Positions 52,658 through 64,000 of a stretch of 64,000 nt of DNA are shown piece by piece. Position numbers and translations under genes: made by a program. Numbering within the stretch: the first letter of the stretch is position 1; each line of letters starts with the position of its first letter. Under the pieces are notes generated by a model that was not told the origin of the DNA, did not search any database, and worked only from the letters and a program-made list of their open reading frames with translations. Origin of the DNA: Euryodendron excelsum (taxonomy: Eukaryota; Streptophyta; Magnoliopsida; Ericales; Pentaphylacaceae); the NCBI GenBank assembly GCA_033060915.1, contig CM065381.1:37919336-37983335 (forward strand), given 5' to 3'.

Positions 52658-55600
52658 TGTCGCGCCCAGATTTTTCGCACTCGAGAAATACTCACACAAG
52701 TGGGAAAAACACTGTACTCTCTCGTTAGAACTCACCCTCCTAGAAGAATGAGTGCGACTAGGTTTGAATTGAAAATCGATTTGAATAAAGGGCTTTTGAA
52801 AAAGATTCGGAGTCGCCACCTAACTTGATTAAGGTGAGTTAGGTCACCTAAAAACTAAGCATAGTCCGAAAACTACACTTAGGTTTTTGAAAAACGATTT
52901 GAAAATATCTCCTCGAGAGAGGGTTTTTAAGAAAAATAGGTTGTTTGGCAACCTTTGGAAAATATTTAGCCCTTTTTTGAAAAATAACTCCGTTTTGGTC
53001 TTTCGAAAACAGTGATTCTAAGTTCGGAGATTGGTTACGTGTAGGGAAGACGCACTAAGCTATCACCCTACCCCGCCCTTTCGGTACCTACATGTCAATC
53101 TACCCTAAATTCACCTATGAGAGTCTTTAATTAACTATAGTTCAACCCCATTCACTTTGAAAAACAATGTTTGAAAACTAATTTAGCATGATGCATGATA
53201 TGCAAGTGCAAGATGAAAGAATTGGAAAATAGAAATTGATTTGAAAAGAAATTGATTTGATTTGAAAATAGATTTGAAGTGATAGGATAGAAATTGGAAA
53301 GTTTGAAAAGTGAAAGTAGAAATTTGAAAATAGAAATTTTGAAATTGGAATTTTGAAAATAGATTGGAATTTGAGATTTGAAAAGATTTTGGAAACCGCA
53401 CCCATGAGGGTGGAATTGAAAGTTTGAAAAGTATTGTGACCGCACCTATGAAGGTTGCCTACGTATCCCTTTGGGGGAATCAGGTCAGTCGTAGTTCGGA
53501 CCGGAGTCCGATTGAAAATAGATTGATTGGATTGAAGAAGGAACTTGAATTGGACATTGAATGTGATTTGAAATTAGAAAAGGAGATTTGAAATTGGAAT
53601 TGAGAGGATTGGACTTGCTTTGGAAAGATTGATTTTGGAAAGACTTGGTTTTGGAAAGATGGAGATTTAGGAAACCTAGACTTAGGAAAAAGGTAGGAGA
53701 CCTAGGAAAGACTTGAGATTAAGAAAGATTGGATTGGAATGTTGAATTTGAAAGATTTGGAAAGATTTGGAAACTTGGAATTTAGGAAAAATTTGGATTA
53801 GGAAAGTTTCAAGTTTAAGAAAGTTTTGAATTAGGAAAATTTCATTTTTGGAAAGTTTTAAATTAGGAAAGTTTCATTTTTGGAAAGTTTCGAAATTGTG
53901 AAAGTTTCAACTTAGGAAAGTTTTGAAATTGGGAAAGTTTGGAATTTAGGAAAGTTTTAGGTTTAGGAAAGTTTTGAGTTTAGGAAAGTTTTGAAATTAG
54001 GAAAATTTTGAATTAAGAAAGTTTTGAATTAAGAAAATTCCGAATTTAGAAATGTTTGAAAAAGGAAAGTTTTGATTTTGAAAAGTTTTGAAAACAAGGA
54101 AGTTTTAAAAATAAAAAAGTTTCGTTTTAAGAAAAGTTTGAAAAAGGAAAGTTTTCAATTTAGGAAACGTTTGAACTAAGAAAGATTTCAACTTAAGAAA
54201 GTCTTGAATTAAGAAAGTTTTGAATTTAGAAAAGTCTTAGATTTGAAAAGATTTTGAAGTTTTGGAAAGTTTAGAATTTTGGAGAGATTTAGGTTCTAGA
54301 TAGATTTAACTTAAGCAAGTTTCAAATTTAGAAAGTTTTGAATTTGGGAAAGATTTGAAATTTAGAAAGTTTAAGATTTAGAAAGTTTTATAATTTTAGA
54401 AAATCTTGAGATTAGGAAAGGTTTGAGTTTAGGAAAGGTTTGAAAACTTAGATTTGAAAAGAGGGTAGAATTAAGAAAGGGTTGAATTAGGAAAGACTTG
54501 AAAGTTGAGTTTTAAAATTTAGGAAAGATTTTTATGTTCAAGTTTTGGGAACTTAAGATTTAGGTAAGTGGAAGTTTAGGAAGGATTCGAATTAGGAAAG
54601 ATTTGAATTTTGAAACTTAAGGAAAGATTTGAAGTTTAGGTTTAGGAAACTTATGGTTTAGGAAGGAATTGAATTAGGAAAGTTTTGGGATTAGGAGGGG
54701 ATTGGATTTAGTTTCTAAAAGAAAAGGTTTGATTTTGTTTCCAAAAACGGAGGATTGGATTTGGTTTCCTAAAGGGAAGATAGGATTTGACAAGGATTTG
54801 GAAAGGGGGATTCTAGAAACCCTAGGTTTGGAAAATTATAGTTTTGACGTAGAAAAGAGGTTTTGGAAACATGAATAATTTGGATGTGAAAACTAGAGGT
54901 TTTGGAAACGTAGGTTTGGGGCAAAGTTTGAAAATCACGTTTTTGGAAAGAAAATTAGGGTTTCCTAATGGTTAGCTCTAGGGCTTGACTTGGACTCTAA
55001 GGAAAGAGATTTTTGGAAAATACGCTTTAGAAACGAAGGTTTTCTAGAAGGGAATCCTAGGGAGGAGTTTTTGGAAAGTGAATTTGGAAAGAGAGTTTTT
55101 GGAAAAAGATTTTAAAGAGAAGGAGTTTTGGAAAGTGTGTTTTTGGAAACGTAGATTTTGGAAGGAAGATCCTAGGGGGAAATTTCTAGAAGGGAGATTT
55201 TGGAAAAGAGAGTTTTTGGAAAGATTTTTAGGGAGCGTTTTTAGATAGTGAATTTTGGGGAAAGGAGTTTGGAAAGGAGTTGAAAAAAAAAAATTTTTGA
55301 AAAATAGATTTTAGAAGGGAGTTTTTTGAAAACAATTTTGAAGAGGAGAGTTTTAGGAAAGTATGTTGAAAAAGAGATTTTTAGGAAGAGATTTTTGAAA
55401 AGAGAGCTTTTTAGAAGGGATAAAAACATCTCACTTTCCTAAAGCGATTCTAGCCATAAGAAGACTAGAACCACTTTAGGAATGCGGTTTTAAAAACAAC
55501 AAGACTTGAAAATATAGACCAAAAGGTCACTTTTAATGTAACACTTTCCTAAAGCAACCCTAGCCATGGAAAGGCTAGAATCACCCTAGGATTGTGATTT

Positions 55601-56305
55601 TGAAAACATGTTTTTGAAAAAGAGCTTTTGATGCAATTTTGAAAACAAGTTTGAAAACGATTTTTGAAAACAACTTTTTGAAAACGAATTTTGGAAGATG
55701 CAAGACTATGATATGCACAATGTAATTTAGGGTCGTGAACATACAAGGTTAAGGCTTCACCACATAATCAAGGGGGCCGGACCCACATGGTCTTTGGTTA
55801 GACTAGAAGAAAGCCCCCGACACGGTGACTCTCCAATAGCCCAATCCTACACATGGACCGGGAGTCTCCTTGTTTCAAGCATGCAAAGAAAGGGGGGGAA
55901 AGAGATGGGGGATTAAAATAGAGAAAACCCAAGTGGGTTGGAGAGAGAAGAGAGAGGGGGGGAAGTGCAGAAAATTAAAGAGGGAGCCTACCTTGTTTCT
56001 TGTTTATTTTGCGCGCCGTGCAGTCTTCGGTCTTCGGTCTTCGTCTTGATCTTCACCTTCAGTCTTCAAGGGTTGTCTTCAAGTTTTAGATGGCAGCTCT
56101 TCAAGTCTTCCTAGGATGGTTGAAGGTTAGGGTATGAGTGTATGGAGGAGTGTATGAGTGTATAGGAGGCTAGGGTTTATGTATAGTGGCTAGGGTTTGG
56201 AAAACCTAGGGAAGCTAGGGTTTTGAGGTGCTCGAGCTATGTATATCGAAATATGGGATTTTTAGGTTAAGTTTGCAGACCCCCTTCACGTTGAACGAGG
56301 CTCTG

Positions 56306-56427
56306 TATTTATAGAGGGAAAACAAACCTAGCGCCTGTTGCAGTGGCACCAGGCCAAATTATACACTGGCGCCACTAGGAGTGGCGCCAGGCCATTTTTT
56401 GGCTTGGCGCCACTAATAGTGGCGCCA
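56306..56427 (-). promoter_or_regulatory. L5 core promoter: palindromes and TATA box
   Basis: TGGCGCCACT/agg/AGTGGCGCCA (56367-56389) and TGGCGCCACT/aat/AGTGGCGCCA (56405-56427) flank GCCA-T5-TGGC (56391-56403). TATAAATA is read on the minus strand at 56313-56306, 54 bp away as in L4. Confidence 0.75.
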
Positions 56428-57229
56428 GCCATTTAGGAAACAATTAAGGTCGGCAAGCAACGTATCTTTGACTAGATTTGGGCGCCTGTACTAGTGATTA
56501 CCATGTAAACTTTAGCCTGGCTTCACTAGGAGTGACTCCAGAAAGTCCGAGAATGATTTGAAGGAGCCGGGGATGACCCGGAAGACCGGAAAGGAGCAGG
56601 AACACTTGAAATAGTGTCCTGGAGGTATTTGACTTAAAAAGTGAGGACAAAATGTGTCGGAAAGGTTGACCGGGCCTTTAGGGGCAAAACGGTCAATCGG
56701 ACCAGAAAACTGCCGGAACAGACTCGGACTGTCCCGGAAGAAGGCTGAGAATCTGGAACCATTATTTAGAATGTTCCTAAAGGTTGCCAGTTTGCTACCC
56801 AGAGCCGGTGTGGTCGGAAAAGGAGACCGGCCCACTAGGGGCAAAACGGTCATTTTGCACCGGGTTTGCCGGAACTGACTCGGAATGGTCCAGAAAGGTA
56901 AAGGAAGGTGGAGAACACTATAAAAAGTATTCCCGGGTCATTACCGGTTTGATACCCAGAGCCGGTGTGGTTGAATAAGGAAATCGGCCCTCCAGGGGCA
57001 AAACGGTCATTTTGTACCGGGTTGGCCGGAACTGACTCGGAATGATCTAGAAAGAGAAGGGAAGGTTGAGAGCACTATAAAAAGCAATCTCAGAGGGTTA
57101 CTGGTTTGATACCCAGAGCCAGTGTGGTTCCTGGGACATCCGGATGCCTAGGGGCAAAATGGTCATCTTAATCGGAAAGTCTCGAAAAAGGTCCTAAGGG
57201 TAGTTTGGTCCTTTTCCACCGAAGTGGGC

Positions 57230-57890
57230 TAACAGCCACTGATGTTGACCTAGGTTTTGAGTGCCTCCGCCACTCTAGCGGTGTGAGTATTTCCGCTACT
57301 CGGACAGGGTTGAGTATTTCCGCTACTCTAACGACTTTGTGAGTATTTCCGCTACTCTAACGGTTCTGTGAGTATTTCCGCTACTCTAACGGTTTGGTGA
57401 GTAGTTTTGCTACTCGGACCGTCTCGAGGGATAAACTGTCTCGAGAGAGGGATTGGAAAGGGGTCTTATCGTCTCCGAAGAGACGTGCCTGGATTGGAAC
57501 CGTCTCGAGGAATAAACTGTCTCAAGAGAGGGATTGGAAAGGGGTCTTACCATCTCCGAAGAGACGTGCCTGGGTTTTTGAGTGTTTCCGCCACTCTAAC
57601 GGTGTGAGTATTTCCGCTACTCTAACGATTTTGTGAGTGTTTCCGCCACTCTAACGGTTTTGTGAGTAGTTTTGCTACTCTAACAGTTTTGTGAGTGTTT
57701 TCGCCACTCTAACGGTATGAGTATTTCCGCTACTCTAACGGTTTTGTGAGTATTTCCGCCACTCTAACGGTTTTGTGAGTAGTTTTGCTACTCTAACGGT
57801 TTTGTGAATGTTTCCGCCACTCTAACGGTTTTGTGAGTAGTTTTGCTACTCGGACCATCTCGAGGAATAAACTGTCTCGAGAGAGGGATT
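57230..57890 (-). repeat. 29-bp minisatellite in U3 of L5
   Basis: Units of GAGTATTTCCGCTACTCTAA plus CGGTTTTGT (29 bp, some with GAGTAGTTTTGCTACT) repeat about fifteen times, interrupted at 57415-57570 by two of the 81-bp type units. In L4 the same place has only about three such units but eight 81-bp units. Confidence 0.85.
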
Positions 57891-58096
57891 GGACAGGAAT
57901 AAGAAAGGACAATGCCCCTAAGGGCATTTTGGACATTTTGCCTCTATTTGGGCCTGACAGGCCCGCGAAGCGATGGAAAGATGGAATTTGGAACTAGAGG
58001 ATTGGTTTTGATTGGAATATGTCCATAATGACTTGAAAACAAGTCTAGACAGAGTGTAGACTGCCGAGCGGTCAAAAATGGGGTGCTTACAAGGAG

Positions 58097-59268
58097 GAAG
58101 TGGTGAGAACCCCAATGCTGTGATCGAAGGTACGATCCTACTCTACAACTAGTGGATCACAGTATTGTTTGATTCGGGAGCTACGCATTCTTTCATCTCT
58201 GAAAAATGTATAGGTGACTTAGGGTTAACTACTGAGTTGTTGGCTACACCCCTTAGCATTCAAACACCTACTAGTGGGACAGTTATCGTACAAGTAGGAT
58301 GTCCATCCAACACTATTCGGATAGGTACCTTTGAATTTACGGTTGATTTGGTCCAGATAGGTATGAAGGGATTTGATGTGATCCTAGGGATGGATTGGTT
58401 AGCAAAAAATAAGGCAGTCATGGACTGCAGTCAGAAAACCCTGACTTTGTGGCATCATAGTGGATGTATAGTACATTTCCCCGATGAGATAAACACCAAC
58501 TGGGCAAAACCCCTCGCGACCCTTAGGGAGCAACAGAAAAGATCAGAGGGGTGTTTTTGTTTCCTTAGCACCCTATCGGAAGAAAATGAGGACCCGATCC
58601 ATGCAAAGCCACTACCTGTAGTGGACGAGTTTCCCGATGTGTTCCTTGAAGATCTACCCGGAATACCTCCGGATCGGGAAATCGAGTTCACAATAGAGTT
58701 ACATCCGAGGGTAGCACCTATATCCATTGCACCCTATAGAATGGCCCCGGAAGAACTTAAGGAGCCAAAGTCTCAACTAGATGAGTTTTTGGAGAAAGGC
58801 TATATTCGCCCTAGTACATCGCCCTGGGGAGTGCTAGTGTTATTTGTGAAAAAGAAAGATGGAACCCTCAAGTTATGTGTAGATTATCGACAGTTAAACA
58901 AGGTTACCATTAAGAATAAGTATCCACTCCCGAGGATTGATGATCTATTTGACCAACTCAAAGGGGCAACATATTTTTCTAAAATAGACTTGAGATCAGT
59001 GTATCATCAATTGAAAGTGAGAGAAGCTGACATACCCAAAACAACCTTTAGGACCCGCTACGGTCATTTTGAATTTGTAGTGATGCCCTTCGAACTGACT
59101 AACGCACCTGCTGCCTTCATGGATATGATGAATAGAGTGTTTCGAGCTCAACTAGATCATTTTGTGATTGTCTTCATAGATGATATCCTTATCTACTCGT
59201 CTGACGAGGAGACCCATAAGGAACACCTAAGAATCACCCTCCAAATTTTGAGAAAACACCAACTTTAG
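58097..59268 (+). pseudogene. Tekay protease and reverse transcriptase
   Basis: Continues the gag frame after L5. A TAG stop precedes a 367-codon open segment starting at 58165. Protease active site [11 protein letters not shown] is intact at its start, with [10 protein letters not shown] further on. [49 protein letters not shown] (the family Gly is Val), [14 protein letters not shown] (Gly to Glu) and [10 protein letters not shown]. The catalytic Asp residues are present. It ends at a stop within the thumb. Confidence 0.88.
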
Positions 59269-60319
59269 GCCAAGAAGAGTAAATGCGACTTTTGGATGAA
59301 GGAAGTAAAGTTCTTAGGGCACATGGTGTCAAAAGTAGGGATAGCAGTAGATCCTGCCAAGATAGAAGCAGTAATGGATTGGAGGAGGCCCTCTACTGTA
59401 ACCAAAGTTCGAAGTTTCCTAGGCTTAGTTGGGTATTACCGAAGATTTGTGGAAGAGTTTTCTAAAATAGCGGACCTCCTAACCCAGTTAACCAGAAAGG
59501 AAGTGAAGTATGTTTGGACAGACAAGTGTGAGGAAGCATTCTAATTGTTGAAGGAAAAAATTCACTACTGCACCCATTCTCACCCTTCCGATAAGTGGGA
59601 AGCCCTATATAGTCTACACTGACGCCTCTCATCGAGGGTTAGGGTGTGTTTTGATGCAAGAAGGAAAAGTAGTCGCTTATGGGTCGCGACAAGTCAAGAA
59701 ACATGAGCAAAATTACCCAACTCACAACCTAGAGATGGCCACGGTAATATTTGCGCTTAAGATTTGGAGATGTTATTTGTACAGAGAAAAGTTTGAGCTA
59801 TTCACAGACCACAAGAGTCTTAAATACATAACCACTCAAAAGGACTTGAACCTAAGACAAAGAAGGTGGGTAGAATACAGGGAAGACTACAACTTCACCT
59901 TGCAATATCACCCCGGTAAGGCAAATGTCGAGGTAGATGCCTTAAGTAGGAAGAATCAAGGGCTTATGAGTAGCATTGTATTAAAGAAATGGAAAGCAGT
60001 GAAATTGTTAGAATCCTATGGAAGGCTGGAAGAGAGGGGAGGAGTACTATCTAGCCTTCAGATACAATCCCAAACCCTAGAGGAAGTTCGGCAGGCCCAA
60101 CAGGGAAACCTAGAAGTGCAAGAGATAAAAGACAAAATGGAAAAGGGAATAATGGAACCAGGATGGACCATTAACGCCAAAGGTGAGCTCCAATACAAGG
60201 GTAGGTACTTGGTGGTGGACAAGGAGGAGTTGAAACAAAACGTTCTATCTGAAGCACATCGTTCTAAGTTTACAATACATCCCGGAAACACCAAGATGTA
60301 CCAAGATCTTGAAAGATAG
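59269..60319 (+). pseudogene. Tekay RT thumb, RNase H and integrase N-terminus
   Basis: [19 protein letters not shown] and [13 protein letters not shown] are the RT thumb. A stop at about 59542 and a one-base shift in an A-run near 59552-59560 separate it from RNase H (YTDASHRGLGCVLMQ, LEMATVIFALKIWRCY, FTDHKSLKY, ADALSR-like). HPG with the first zinc ligands follows, up to a TAG at about 60317. Confidence 0.85.
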
Positions 60320-61083
60320 TATTATTGGAAAGGAATGAAGAAGGACGTTGCGAAATTTGTAACACAATGTCTCACCTGCCAACAAGTAAAGGTAGAACAC
60401 CAACGACCCGGTGGACTACTACAACCCTTGCCCATCGTTGAATGGAAGTGGGAACATATCACCATGGATTTTGTCATTGGACTACTGAGGAACAGACAAG
60501 GGTGCAACACGATTTAGGTTATTGTAGACCGTCTAACAAAAACTGCACACTTCTTACCTATCAAATCTATTGATAGTCTTAGTACCATGAGTCGGTTGTA
60601 TTTGAAAGAGGTACTACGATTGCATGGAGTGCCTAAGACCATTGTGTCGGATCGCGATCCAAGGTTCGCATCACGATTCTGGCAAAGCCTACAAAAGGCG
60701 TTAAGAACCCAGGTATGCATGAGTACCGCTTACCACCCACAAACGGATGGTCAATCTGAACGAGTTATCCAAATTCTAGAGGATATGCTTCGCGTTATTG
60801 TATTAGATTTTCAAGGAACTTGGAGTGACCATATACCCTTGGCCGAGTTCGCCTATAACAATAGCTACCAAGCAAATATAGAAATGGCCCCTTACGAAGC
60901 ATTGTATGGGCGACCCTGCCGAGCACCCAATTGTTGGTTAGAGACAGGCAACGGATTTTTATTTGGACTTGAGATCATTCAGGAAACCACGAAAAAGATT
61001 AAGCTCATACAAGAACGGCTTAAGACTGCCCAAAGCTGGCAAAAGAGCTATGCAGACCAGCGTAGACGGCCCTTGGAATTCTA
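60320..61083 (+). pseudogene. Tekay integrase core
   Basis: [14 protein letters not shown] and CLTCQQVK give the zinc-binding Cys pair. The core has ITMDFV (Asp), TIVSDRDPRF (Asp) and TDGQSERVIQ (Glu), so the DDE triad is intact. A TAG stop lies at about 60516 between the zinc finger and core and another stop at 61082-61084. The enzyme would join cDNA to chromosomal DNA. Confidence 0.86.
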
Positions 61084-61528
61084 AGTAGATGACCAAGTGT
61101 TTTTGAAGGTTAAGCCCCACAAAAGGGTGATGCGTTTTGGAAAGAAAGGGAAGCTGGCACCCCGATACATCGGACCTTTTCGCATTTTAGAAAGAATTGG
61201 ACAAGTGGCATACCGACTAGAATTACCTTCCGAATTAAAACGAATACATAACGTATTCTATGTGTCCATGTTAAGACAATACCACCCCAACCCTACTCAC
61301 ATAATTCAATGGGAAACCGTGACAGTACAACTTGACCATTCCTATGACGAGGGACCTAGTAAGATAGTGGATTACCAGGTAAAAGTATTGAGAAACAAGG
61401 AGATTCCCTTGGTCAAAGTAATATGGCAGTATTACGGGGAAGAGGAAGCAACGTGGGAAGCAGAAACAGATATGAGATTAAAGTACCCACACTTATTCCA
61501 GACTAATTTCGAGGACGAAAATTCCTAA
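61084..61528 (+). pseudogene. Tekay integrase C-terminal domain and chromodomain
   Basis: Residues PRYIGPFRILERIGQVAYRLELP form the SH3-like C-terminal domain and HNVFYVSMLRQY follows. The last about 60 residues (VKVLRNKEIPLVKVIWQYYG, EATWEAETDM) are a chromodomain, which in these elements directs integration to heterochromatin. It ends with FEDENS-stop, followed by the conserved GGACGAAAATTCCTAAATG context before the LTR. Confidence 0.87.
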
Positions 61529-61540
61529 ATGAGGTGAGGC

Positions 61541-62324
61541 TGTAATACCCATAATTTTCTCTGACTGAATTACCCCTAACGGAACTGAATAAAGCATGAC
61601 CTTAGGGCCACAAGTCAAAAACGAGGCTTTTCCGATTACAACCCTGTCCTGATGTCGAAACACGATTCCCCGAAAAAGGTTTGAAGCTCATCACCCGACA
61701 ATTCTCACCAAAACAGCACCTTAACTTTAAGCAGAGTTTTCTCCCTCGTCTTTCGTCAAATTTTGAAGAATTAGATGTCTAAAATTATCGCCTTTTTGAG
61801 CCCGACGCCTTGGTAATCTCAGAACTCCATTCTGGAGAGCGTCGATTCCCCGAAAAGCCCTCGCAAGTTGATACACATGGAAATTCATGCCTGAATCCCC
61901 CCGTAACTTTGATTCGAGCTTTCTCGCTCACCCGATGTCGGAATTGTACGAAATTGGAGCCTAAACTGACTAATTTTTCGAGAGCTTTCTACTTACGATA
62001 TTGGGTCCGACATTCGACGAAAACATTGGAGCCTTAAACTTAGACACTTCGAACTAGGGAAACTCTCGTCCATTTTACAAAACTGCCCCCCACCCCACCA
62101 ACTTGCATGCCGGTTCCTTAGTCATGGCATGTGCAACATATGCAACATATATGAGAGGGAGTAAATGTATGCAGCATGCATGCGTCTAGATATACCTAAG
62201 CAAGCTATCACCTATAGATAAGAATGCAGCTTAGGATTAAAGCGTCAAAACGCACACACGCACACACGTATCACTAGTTGTCTAATCCATGTTTCCCTAC
62301 AGCCTTTAGCAACCTATGAAAACT

Positions 62325-62379
<55 letters not shown>

Positions 62380-64000
62380 GGGAAGGGGTAGAGATTTATG
62401 CGTCCACTCAAGATTTCACTCCTGTTAGACACACAACTCTTATATAGGCACCCATGTCCCTTTTCCTTAAGCAGGTGGTGCAAAAGGAGTTGAGAGAGGG
62501 CGCTGTAGAGAGAAAAAGAGAAAGAAACCGAGAGAGAGAAGAAAGGGAAGGCGGGGAAGAAACGGGCTGAGGCTGTGGCTTTCGAAAGCCAGGTGAGGGA
62601 CCCATCTTCACCACCCCATAAGCTCCCTAAACCCAGCAAACTTACCCCCGAAGCTCCACCACAACAGCCGAGAACCTAGAGAGAGAAAAAGACTAAAAGA
62701 TGCATCACCCAACCCACCCCGGCAAACCCAGGAGCTGAGGGCTGTCATAGGGGTTTGGGACTTCTTGGGGACCCCTTCTGGGTGTTCTAGAGAGGTCCAC
62801 GGCCTCTATGCGTGCACTAAGACCTCCTGGAGTGCCGAAACTGCCAGAAATACTTCAGAAAATCATAACTCCGGCCATCAACAAGCTTTGCGGACCGGAC
62901 CACTTGGGGACGAACCGTCTATGGGCTAGGAACAAATGTCGTGAAGGGACTATGGCCTAATTATAGCTAGAAGCCAGCCAAAAACGCAGTTGCAGGTCAG
63001 TAACCCTAGGGTTTTGCCATGCAGCCGGCGTTTTTGGCCATGCACAGCCATATCCGACCATCTCCGGCCAAGCTCTGACCATGGATGTGTGACCCATGTC
63101 CTTGCCAATCTCTGGGTCACACATTCATGGCCAGGGGGTGCGGGGAATGGCCAAAAAATGAAGTGGAAACGCTGCCAGTCACGTGGGAGGAAGAAGAAGG
63201 CCAAGCCTTCCACCCCCACGCGCTACTGGTGGCGCGTGCTGGTGCGTGTGAGGTCCGATGAGGCTAAAATTTTTATGGCAGCCTTTATAAAACTTTGAGA
63301 GGCTACCCTGAAAATGTCAGGACAATTGGAGACTTATGTGAATTTCCATGGTTTATTTACGATTAAAAGGATAAAAATTCATAGAAAATAAATTATGAGT
63401 AGAAAAATTCTAGAAAATTACCGGGGCACCCCTAAATATTCAGGGAACCCAAAAATGGGAGAGTGGCCTTAATAGCCCCTCAGAATAGAAGTTTCCAGAA
63501 TCCCTCTACTTTGAGTCACCGACAGTTTTGGTTCCTAGCTCGGCGACGTATATCGCCCCAAAGGGGAAGCCTGAACCTTCCACCTCATTTTAATTAAGTC
63601 TTTACTGATTTAACTTACCCTCCCCACCTAACTACACCTAAACGAGGTCCTTTTTATAAGAAAACTATAGACTGAGCCAGAATGTTCTTTCCTTCTCTTT
63701 TACAGAAATACTGAACCATCTTGATTTTCGAAAAGTTACTAAGGGTAGGAATCTATGCATTTCCTTAAGATTCATGCTTACGTCTTTTCTCTATTAAATA
63801 ACTTGTATGTTGACATGCTTTAGGTTTACTGTCCAATTATATTTCTGTCCTCAATGTCTTTTACTCCTTTACTTCAAAACCTATCATTCTTGTTTGTTTG
63901 ACTGCATCACTAAGGAGGTATAGGGGTGGTATAACCAGAAAGGAAAAGACCCTAAGATGTATATCATGGGTGTACCGGACTAGCTTGATACTTGGGGCTA
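61541..64000 (+). mobile_element. 3' LTR of the Tekay element, incomplete
   Basis: Starts TGTAATACCCATAATTTTC directly after the purine-rich AAATGAGGTGAGGC. It continues to the window edge with no sign of the GGGTCGTGACA end, so it is over 2.46 kb. It holds a (GA)n microsatellite and a possible TATA box at 63285-63291. No gene inside is supported. Confidence 0.8.
62325..62379. repeat. (GA)n microsatellite
   Basis: About 55 bp of GA repeats with a few AAG interruptions at the left end. The Leu/Ser-rich frame across the opposite strand is an artefact. Confidence 0.97.

Larger units (their letters stand above)
52658..58091 (-). mobile_element. L5: solo Ogre-type LTR, 5434 bp, TSD AGGAG
   Basis: Plus strand starts TGTCGCGCCCAG and ends GGGGTGCTTACA. 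AGGAG flanks it at 52653-52657 and 58092-58096. It interrupts the Tekay gag-pro frame, and the frames on both sides are in register once L5 and one TSD are discounted. Contents: PBS-like decamer 52818-52809, hairpin 52844-52818, conserved island 53513-53440 with hairpin TCGGAC/CGGA/GTCCGA, a C-poor plus-strand tract (G-poor in transcript sense) 53500-55430, TATA 56313-56306, palindromes 56367-56427, and U3 minisatellites 57230-57890. Confidence 0.95.
50569..64000 (+). mobile_element. Tekay/Del-like chromovirus, 5' LTR nearly all lost, runs off window
   Basis: Remnant 5' LTR end (50569-50601), tRNA-Met-type PBS, extra upstream ORF, gag, protease, RT, RNase H, integrase, chromodomain, polypurine region and 3' LTR starting at 61541. 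Split in gag-pro by solo LTR L5. The PBS type, DSGATHSFI protease, FIDDIL RT box and C-terminal chromodomain fit the Tekay (Del) lineage. Confidence 0.85.

Noticed and set aside
62274..62639. Leu/Ser-rich frame on the minus strand
   Set aside because: Produced by the (GA)n microsatellite inside the Tekay LTR.
61810..63298. Short frames in the Tekay 3' LTR
   Set aside because: They lie in LTR non-coding sequence and show no domain or repeat of the pol proteins.

Overview
The window is plant nuclear DNA, almost certainly from an angiosperm with a large repeat-rich genome, and it consists almost entirely of nested Ty3/gypsy LTR retrotransposons. No ordinary host protein gene, tRNA or rRNA gene could be supported. 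The evidence for a plant is the Tat-lineage pol with a second (archaeal-type) RNase H, chromovirus integrases ending in a chromodomain, antisense genes of plant-only families (DUF7745-like and the PF04195-like 'putative gypsy type transposon' family), and very long Ogre-type LTRs of 4.3-5.4 kb (8 kb in one recombinant).

Layout. (1) 1-16528: an Ogre/Tat-like element (A) on the minus strand. It has a 5' LTR at 11547-16528, a PBS at 11526-11544, decayed gag-pro-RT-RH-aRH-INT at 9938-4142, an intact antisense gene at 916-2826 and a 99-bp tandem array at the window edge. Its 3' LTR lies outside the window. (2) 16529-17311: the tail of an older LTR of the same family into which A inserted. (3) 17312-24070: AT-rich host DNA interrupted by a solo LTR (18439-23278, TSD AATAT). 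(4) 24071-38010: an old, heavily mutated second Tat-type element (B, plus strand, TSD GTAAT). It carries a nested solo LTR (25010-29317, TSD GTCAC), a stray LTR fragment inside pol, and a decayed antisense gene that still shows two spliceosomal introns. (5) 38011-39045: host DNA. (6) 39046-42557: the 3' half of a minus-strand chromovirus (Galadriel-like) with an exact 738-bp tandem duplication. (7) 42558-50568: an 8-kb hybrid Ogre-type LTR without a TSD, joining the broken chromovirus to (8) a Tekay/Del-like chromovirus at 50569-64000+, which is itself split by a solo LTR (52658-58091, TSD AGGAG).

The Ogre-type LTR family is the youngest layer. It inserted into the host DNA and into every other element, and it has mostly collapsed to solo LTRs. 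Aligning its six copies by eye reveals more than 'long low-complexity LTR'. There is a covarying hairpin beside a strongly conserved roughly 50-nt island. There is a copy of the tRNA primer-binding decamer inside the LTR, presented next to a second covarying hairpin. U3 contains periodic 3-nt-spaced palindromes whose geometry is shared by subfamilies with unrelated sequence, and minisatellites, one of which carries a cUUCGg tetraloop hairpin in many units. Downstream lie multi-kilobase tracts nearly devoid of G on the transcript strand. These LTR RNA/DNA structures and the intron-bearing antisense genes are the best candidates for something undescribed.

All coordinates were read by eye. Family and lineage names are recognition from motifs, not database results.
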